The position numbers were made by a program, and so were the translations under genes. A stretch of DNA of 64,000 nucleotides, from NCBI GenBank assembly GCA_963664045.2, contig CAXXGT010000017.1, forward strand, positions 310,001 through 374,000, in the 5' to 3' direction. The first letter of the stretch is position 1. The number at the start of each line of letters is the position of its first letter. This DNA is from JAPPHA01 sp963664045 (GTDB lineage: Bacteria; Pseudomonadota; Alphaproteobacteria; Rhodobacterales; Rhodobacteraceae). Under the pieces are notes generated by a model. That model saw only the letters and a program-made list of their open reading frames with translations. It did not search any database and was not told the DNA's origin. Positions 60,594 to 64,000 of this stretch are shown here, piece after piece.

Positions 60594-60759
60594 CAGTTTG
60601 TGCAGGCCGGTCCCTCGGCCCGTCTCTCGGATCGCCCAGCCCCAGGATCCAGCTCCTGGGTTCCTGTTGGGAGTGGATTCCCTATGGCGGACTGCACATT
60701 TTTAGTGCGTTGTAATTAAGCGATTATTTCTCTGCCTGTTCGTCGGTGATCTCCGGGTT

Positions 60760-62390
60760 CACCGGTTTTCGCGAAAAAACACCGGATGGGCTGCCATTTT
60801 TCCATGACCCGGTGATTTTCGCTCAATTCCTGCCCCCGGGCGGCAGGTATGGTAGAGTGCTCCAAAGCAAAAAAAGCTCCGAAGTCGGGGCAAAAAAGGA
60901 GCACTCCGATGCAGAACCTGCAGGCTGAACCTCCCCTTGCCAACTCCACCCTCAACGATGCCGAAGATGTCATGGAGGCGGCAGGTGACCGCCTGAGGCG
61001 GGCGAAGAATGAGGTGATCCGGTCCGACGCCGCCCGTGGGATGGCAGATGATGTTGCGGTGATGTTCATGCAGGACCCACTGAAGGCCGAGCTTGTGTTT
61101 CGCGACGTGATCCATGACTTCGCCCGCGCGGTCCTCGGCGATGCCTTCGAGCGGATTGACGATCATGGGGACTGCCTGGAAGTCGACGGCCGAACCTACA
61201 GGAAGGTCGACGCCACAAGGGGCCATGCGATGACGATGTCGGCCCGGTCGGCTACGACCGCGCGCGCTACCGTCCGTCGGACGGGGGCGCGTCGGTGTTC
61301 CCGACCGAGCGTGTGCTCGGCCTGACCGAGAGCAGCCTGACGCCTGCGGCGGCGGGCCTGTCGCTTTATCTCATGGCCAACCTGAGTGCGCGCGAGAGCG
61401 CCGATGCCTGGGTCCGGCTTTGCGGCATGGGCCCATCGCCGAGTTCCCTGATACAGATGACTGCCGAGGCGGGGCGCCGCTTCGAGGACTGCTCTGGTGA
61501 TCTCCTGGCGGACCTGCGGTCGGAAGAGGAGGTTCACGAGGATGCGACTGCGCTGCTTGTCTCCCTCGACGGGGTCATGGTCCGCATGAATGCGGAGACG
61601 GTGGACGGCAACGCGGTCGAGGCGGGCTGGCGCGAGGCATCGAGTGGCGTTGTCTCCTTGCTCGATGCCGATGGGAACATGGTGCAGAGCAGCTATTTCG
61701 GGCGTCTCCCGGAGCGGGGCAAGACGAGCCTGAAGGCGCAGGTGAGCCGGGAAGCGTTCCATTGGCTGGAGCGCAAGGAGGACCTGAAGGTGGTGGCGAT
61801 CGCCGATGGCGCCCGAGACAATGACATTTCTGGACACGCTCTGCCCCGATGTGGTGCTGATGGATTATTTTCATGCTGCACAACACCTTAAGGTCGCCGC
61901 CGACGCTGCTTTCGGTCCGGACAGCGCGGAAGGAGAGGCCTGGTTCGAGAAATGGCGCCACGTCCTTCGCCACGACCCCAAGGGGGCAGGAAAGGTCATC
62001 GACGCGCTCCGCTACCTGCTGAGCAAGGGAAAGGCCAGAACCGACATTGCTCGCGAGCTCGGCTACTTTCGCAACAACCGGAAACGCATGAACTACCGTG
62101 AAGTCGCCGATGCAGGCTACCCGATCGGGTCGGGTGCGGTGGAGGCCGCGAACAGGTTTCTGGTCAACTCCCGCATGAAGCGATCGGGTCAACGCTGGGG
62201 ACGTGACGGCGGCCAGGGCGTGCTGACGTTCCGGTCACTGCTCAGGTCGGATCGCTTCGACCGGGCATGGGCTGTGCTCGCCCGGAGTTGGCAGCAATGG
62301 AAGCCGCCAACAGCCTCCAACGACAATCCGGCCTTGGCGTTTGCCGCGTGATTCGCTTTTGCAACCTTGATCCGCGAAAAACCGCGCCAT
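60760..62390 (+). mobile_element. ISKra4-type element (approximate ends)
   Basis: Contains a single decayed ISKra4 transposase gene. Possible terminal repeats are ACCGGTTTTCGCG near 60763 and the inverted CGCGGTTTTTCGCG near 62372-62387. On its right it breaks the ParA gene. I saw no clean target duplication. Confidence 0.6.
60909..62351 (+). pseudogene. ISKra4-family transposase, two frameshifts
   Basis: Three successive frames carry one protein. The first (60909 to about 61240) ends in family sequence at YRKVDATRGHAMTM. The second (about 61240-61825) reads GPVGYDRARYRPSDGG, LVSLDGVMVRMN and VVAIADGA with two catalytic aspartates. The third (about 61825-62351) reads LMDYFHAAQHLKVAAD and YPIGSGAVEAANRF with the catalytic Glu. 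Family alignment implies loss of one base near 61240 and two near 61828. Unless both are programmed shifts, the transposase is inactive. Confidence 0.78.
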
Positions 62391-62825
62391 AGGGGAATCA
62401 CTCCCGTTGATCTCGTGCCTGATCATGTTTCCGGTTGTCTGCACCAGTCGAACAGCCTGCGCGGCCTGCCGGGCTTCCATCGCCGAACCATCAAGCGGGA
62501 TCACGCATAGGTCGGTCCGTGACAGCGCAAAGGTCACGATCTGATCCCTGGATCCATCCAGGTCAACGATCAGGTAGTCTGCATCACCGGCCAGGGAATC
62601 GACAAGCTCAACCGTGTCTTCCGCCTGTGGACGGGCATGAACGGCAAACGGCACGTCTTTGCCGTCAGCTTCCCTCGATTGCGCCCAGGATCGAATGTTC
62701 GCGTTCGGATCAAAGTCCAGCACCGAAACACGTCCACCAGATACGGTAATTTGCTCGGCGAGAAGCATGGCAGACGTGGTTTTTCCGGAACCGCCTTTCG
62801 GATTGGCGAAGGCAATTACGAACAC
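62235..62825 (-). pseudogene. parA: ParA partition ATPase, truncated
   Basis: The deviant Walker A ANPKGGSGKTTSAML, the DFDPNANIRSWAQSR block and YLIVDLDGSRDQIV, ending near VRLVQTTGNMIRHEI, identify a ParA/Soj-type ATPase. After about 62405 the frame enters the ISKra4 end (MARFFADQGC), so roughly the last 70-90 residues are lost. A stretch at 60724-60760 reads VNPEITDEQAEK and stop on the same strand; it could be the displaced C-terminus. GTG 62825 preceded by GAGGA is the likelier start than ATG 62861. No ParB is present. Confidence 0.75.
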
Positions 62826-62881
62826 GGAAGGATGATTATCCTCACATAAATATAATGTCAATGTTATCGTTGTCTTTATCT

Positions 62882-62897
62882 CTAACGCTAACGTTAG
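62882..62897. promoter_or_regulatory. CTAACG repeat and palindrome upstream of parA
   Basis: CTAACG at 62882-62887 is followed directly by the perfect 10-bp palindrome CTAACGTTAG at 62888-62897, about 60 bases before the parA start. It is a candidate operator or partition-protein site. The TATATT just upstream of the parA coding region may be its -10. Confidence 0.45.
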
Positions 62898-62899
62898 AT

Positions 62900-63202
62900 C
62901 TATAATCTATCCTTGATCAATTCCTGCCATTGCCGGCTTGCGTGCGAAATCATGTGCACGACAACAGTTTGCTGCTCCTGGTAAACTTCATAGACAACAA
63001 CATAGTTCCCGAAGGGAAAGAACCTTACAGACCCGCGCCTGGCACCGCCCATAGGTGCGACGCTCAGGGTCTTGACCGCCCTGTCCCGCAATTCCGTCAC
63101 GAAGGAAATCGCACGGGCAGGGCTGTCCGCCGCGATGTAATCCAGAATGTCATCAAGATCGGCGTCCGCCAGGGATGTGAACACAACCCGGTAAATATTC
63201 AT
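62900..63202 (-). CDS. parE: ParE/RelE-superfamily toxin
   Basis: A 100-residue RelE-fold toxin of the ParE type, which poisons DNA gyrase. Motifs: YRVVFTSLADADLDDILDYIAADSPARAISFVTELRDR, the conserved GSVRFFPFGNYVVVYEV core and a late VVVHMISHASR. It follows parD by five bases. Intact. Confidence 0.93.
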   Translation of the reverse strand: MNIYRVVFTSLADADLDDILDYIAADSPARAISFVTELRDRAVKTLSVAPMGGARRGSVRFFPFGNYVVVYEVYQEQQTVVVHMISHASRQWQELIKDRL

Positions 63203-63207
63203 GATTG

Positions 63208-63456
63208 TCAGAGGCCATGTCGTGAACGGAGACGTTCGATCTTCCCATCAAAGTAGGCTTCATCCGCTTCGGTCACATCTCCGGCCGACCACGCCTTGCG
63301 GGACAGTTCAAGACGTTGCTCGAATTCCCTCTGCCTTACAGAACGGATATGTCCTCGCAATGCCTCGCGGATCACTTCGCTGGCAGACGAATACTGGCCA
63401 GAAGCGACTTGCGTTTTCACAAAATTTTCCAGTTCATTTGTCAGCGAAATGTTCAT
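63208..63456 (-). CDS. parD: ParD-type antitoxin
   Basis: An 82-residue ribbon-helix-helix antitoxin: MNISLTNELENFVKTQVASGQYSSASEVIREALRG is the DNA-binding module with the family YSSASEVIREALR motif. The acidic tail (DVTEADEAYFDGKIERLR) would wrap around ParE. It should autorepress through the palindrome about 40 bases upstream. Confidence 0.93.
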   Translation of the reverse strand: MNISLTNELENFVKTQVASGQYSSASEVIREALRGHIRSVRQREFEQRLELSRKAWSAGDVTEADEAYFDGKIERLRSRHGL

Positions 63457-63496
63457 GCAACCCTCGATCCCGAATTGTTAGACTTATGATAACAAT

Positions 63497-63525
63497 AATA
63501 ACAAAGATTAGCAAACTTTGTTATT
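63497..63525. promoter_or_regulatory. ParD operator palindrome
   Basis: Perfect 10-bp arms AATAACAAAG and CTTTGTTATT separated by nine bases, 41 bp before the parD start. It is AT-rich in a GC-rich window. This is the expected place and form for the ParD autoregulatory site; it could also serve as a bidirectional terminator for the gene upstream. Confidence 0.65.
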
Positions 63526-63913
63526 CTTGACGCTCTTTCCGCGAAACAGAGAAACGGTCGCTGCTACAACCCATGAAGAGAATGAGGAAAAGTTTCGAGA
63601 GCGGTATTGACCTGAGAAAGATCCCCGGAACGAGCAGGGCAGGAGCCCCCCATTTCCAGTGGGGCGTGTTATCGGGAAAGGCAAACGGAAGGATTGTGGC
63701 GCATCGCTCACCGATGGCCCCGCCACCGCCGCACCCAGTGATGTGGTCGTAGTATTCGGACTCATTGACGCTGAGCACCGAACCGTCCCGCCGCCAGCGG
63801 CAGCGGTCGGTCCTGTCCTGCTCGTATCCCAGTAGCGGCGCCACCTCGGTCAGCCTCCTGGACCTCACCTCGTCAGCCAGCCGCCGAAATCCGTGATCCG
63901 ACTTCCTTTCCAT
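63521..63913 (-). pseudogene. Primase-like N-terminal fragment (CHC2/DUF3991-type)
   Basis: The chain reads MERKSDHGFRRLADEVRSRRLTEVAPLLGY, RCRWRRDGSVLSVNESEYYDHITGCGGGGAIG. The FYDH-GxGGGGAIDLV motif is typical of the N-terminal zinc-binding part of plasmid primase/DUF3991-Toprim proteins. After about residue 70 family resemblance fades, and the frame stops at 130 residues, so the Toprim part is gone. It starts inside the second copy of the inverted 137-bp repeat. Confidence 0.6.
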
Positions 63914-63998
63914 CTTTCCTTCTCCCGAAAACGCCGCCCGCCGGGCGGGCTACCGGGAAAAGGCTACCGGGAAGGAAAGATGGCACAAGACGGGTCAA
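63862..63998 (-). repeat. 137-bp repeat, copy 2 (inverted)
   Basis: Inverted partner of 60195-60331. It includes the leader with a GC-rich hairpin and the first codons of the primase-like gene. The window ends at its outer edge, so the full extent is unknown. Confidence 0.8.
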
Positions 63999-64000
63999 AA

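Noticed and set aside
1..64000. tRNA, rRNA and CRISPR arrays
   Set aside because: I looked for cloverleaf-like segments, rRNA cores and regularly spaced repeats in the gene-free stretches and saw none. A covariance search would be decisive.

Overview
The window is GC-rich DNA from an alphaproteobacterium. This is inferred from a DUF2794 protein, HspQ, the codon usage, and pairs of peptide-type ABC and amidohydrolase operons. Coding density is uneven. Intact operons with overlapping stop and start codons alternate with 0.4-1.1 kb stretches without a credible gene, broken genes, insertion sequences and toxin-antitoxin pairs. That mix fits a genome undergoing reductive decay or mobile-element expansion, such as a host-associated lineage; the lifestyle is an inference.

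Layout. 1-7.4 kb holds isolated genes (a PEP mutase/isocitrate lyase-fold enzyme, an NlpC/P60 hydrolase, a DUF2794 protein) among remnants: a decayed secreted-protein gene, a HigBA pair whose toxin has an in-frame stop, and a VirD4/TraG coupling-protein pseudogene. 7.5-10.8 kb carries gamma-glutamyltransferase and guanine deaminase. 11-15.5 kb holds an unrecognised 354-residue protein divergent from a SWIM-SNF2 helicase. 15.6-29 kb is a catabolic island: an XRE-cupin regulator divergent from an operon that runs hydantoinase A, racemase, solute-binding protein, two permeases, two ATPases and hydantoinase B, flanked by an alcohol-dehydrogenase-like oxidoreductase and an amidohydrolase.

29.4-33.1 kb holds a gene for an HU domain fused to an unknown domain. 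It is interrupted by a 2,498-bp IS4-type element with 10-bp target duplications, and the element's transposase carries a DruA-like (DUF4338) N-terminal domain. 33.8-48 kb, all on the minus strand, is a second catabolic island. In transcription order it has an IolE-like dehydratase, an IolG-like dehydrogenase, a small protein, a PhyH-type dioxygenase, a LacI regulator, a complete peptide-type ABC transporter with both ATPase domains on one chain, and two CehA/McbA-type PHP metallohydrolases. Two closely matching 20-bp palindromes overlap the two promoters in this island and are the likely LacI operators.

48-57 kb mixes IS110 and recombinase remnants with apparently intact single genes: a PA0069-type radical SAM protein, a squalene/phytoene synthase, HspQ, an AEC transporter, a lytic transglycosylase-like lipoprotein and an acetolactate synthase-like enzyme. 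57.6-64 kb looks plasmid-derived: VapBC-like and ParDE pairs, a truncated ParA, a truncated primase-like gene, an IS4 element, a frameshifted ISKra4 transposase and an IS110 fragment, bracketed by inverted copies of about 137 bp.
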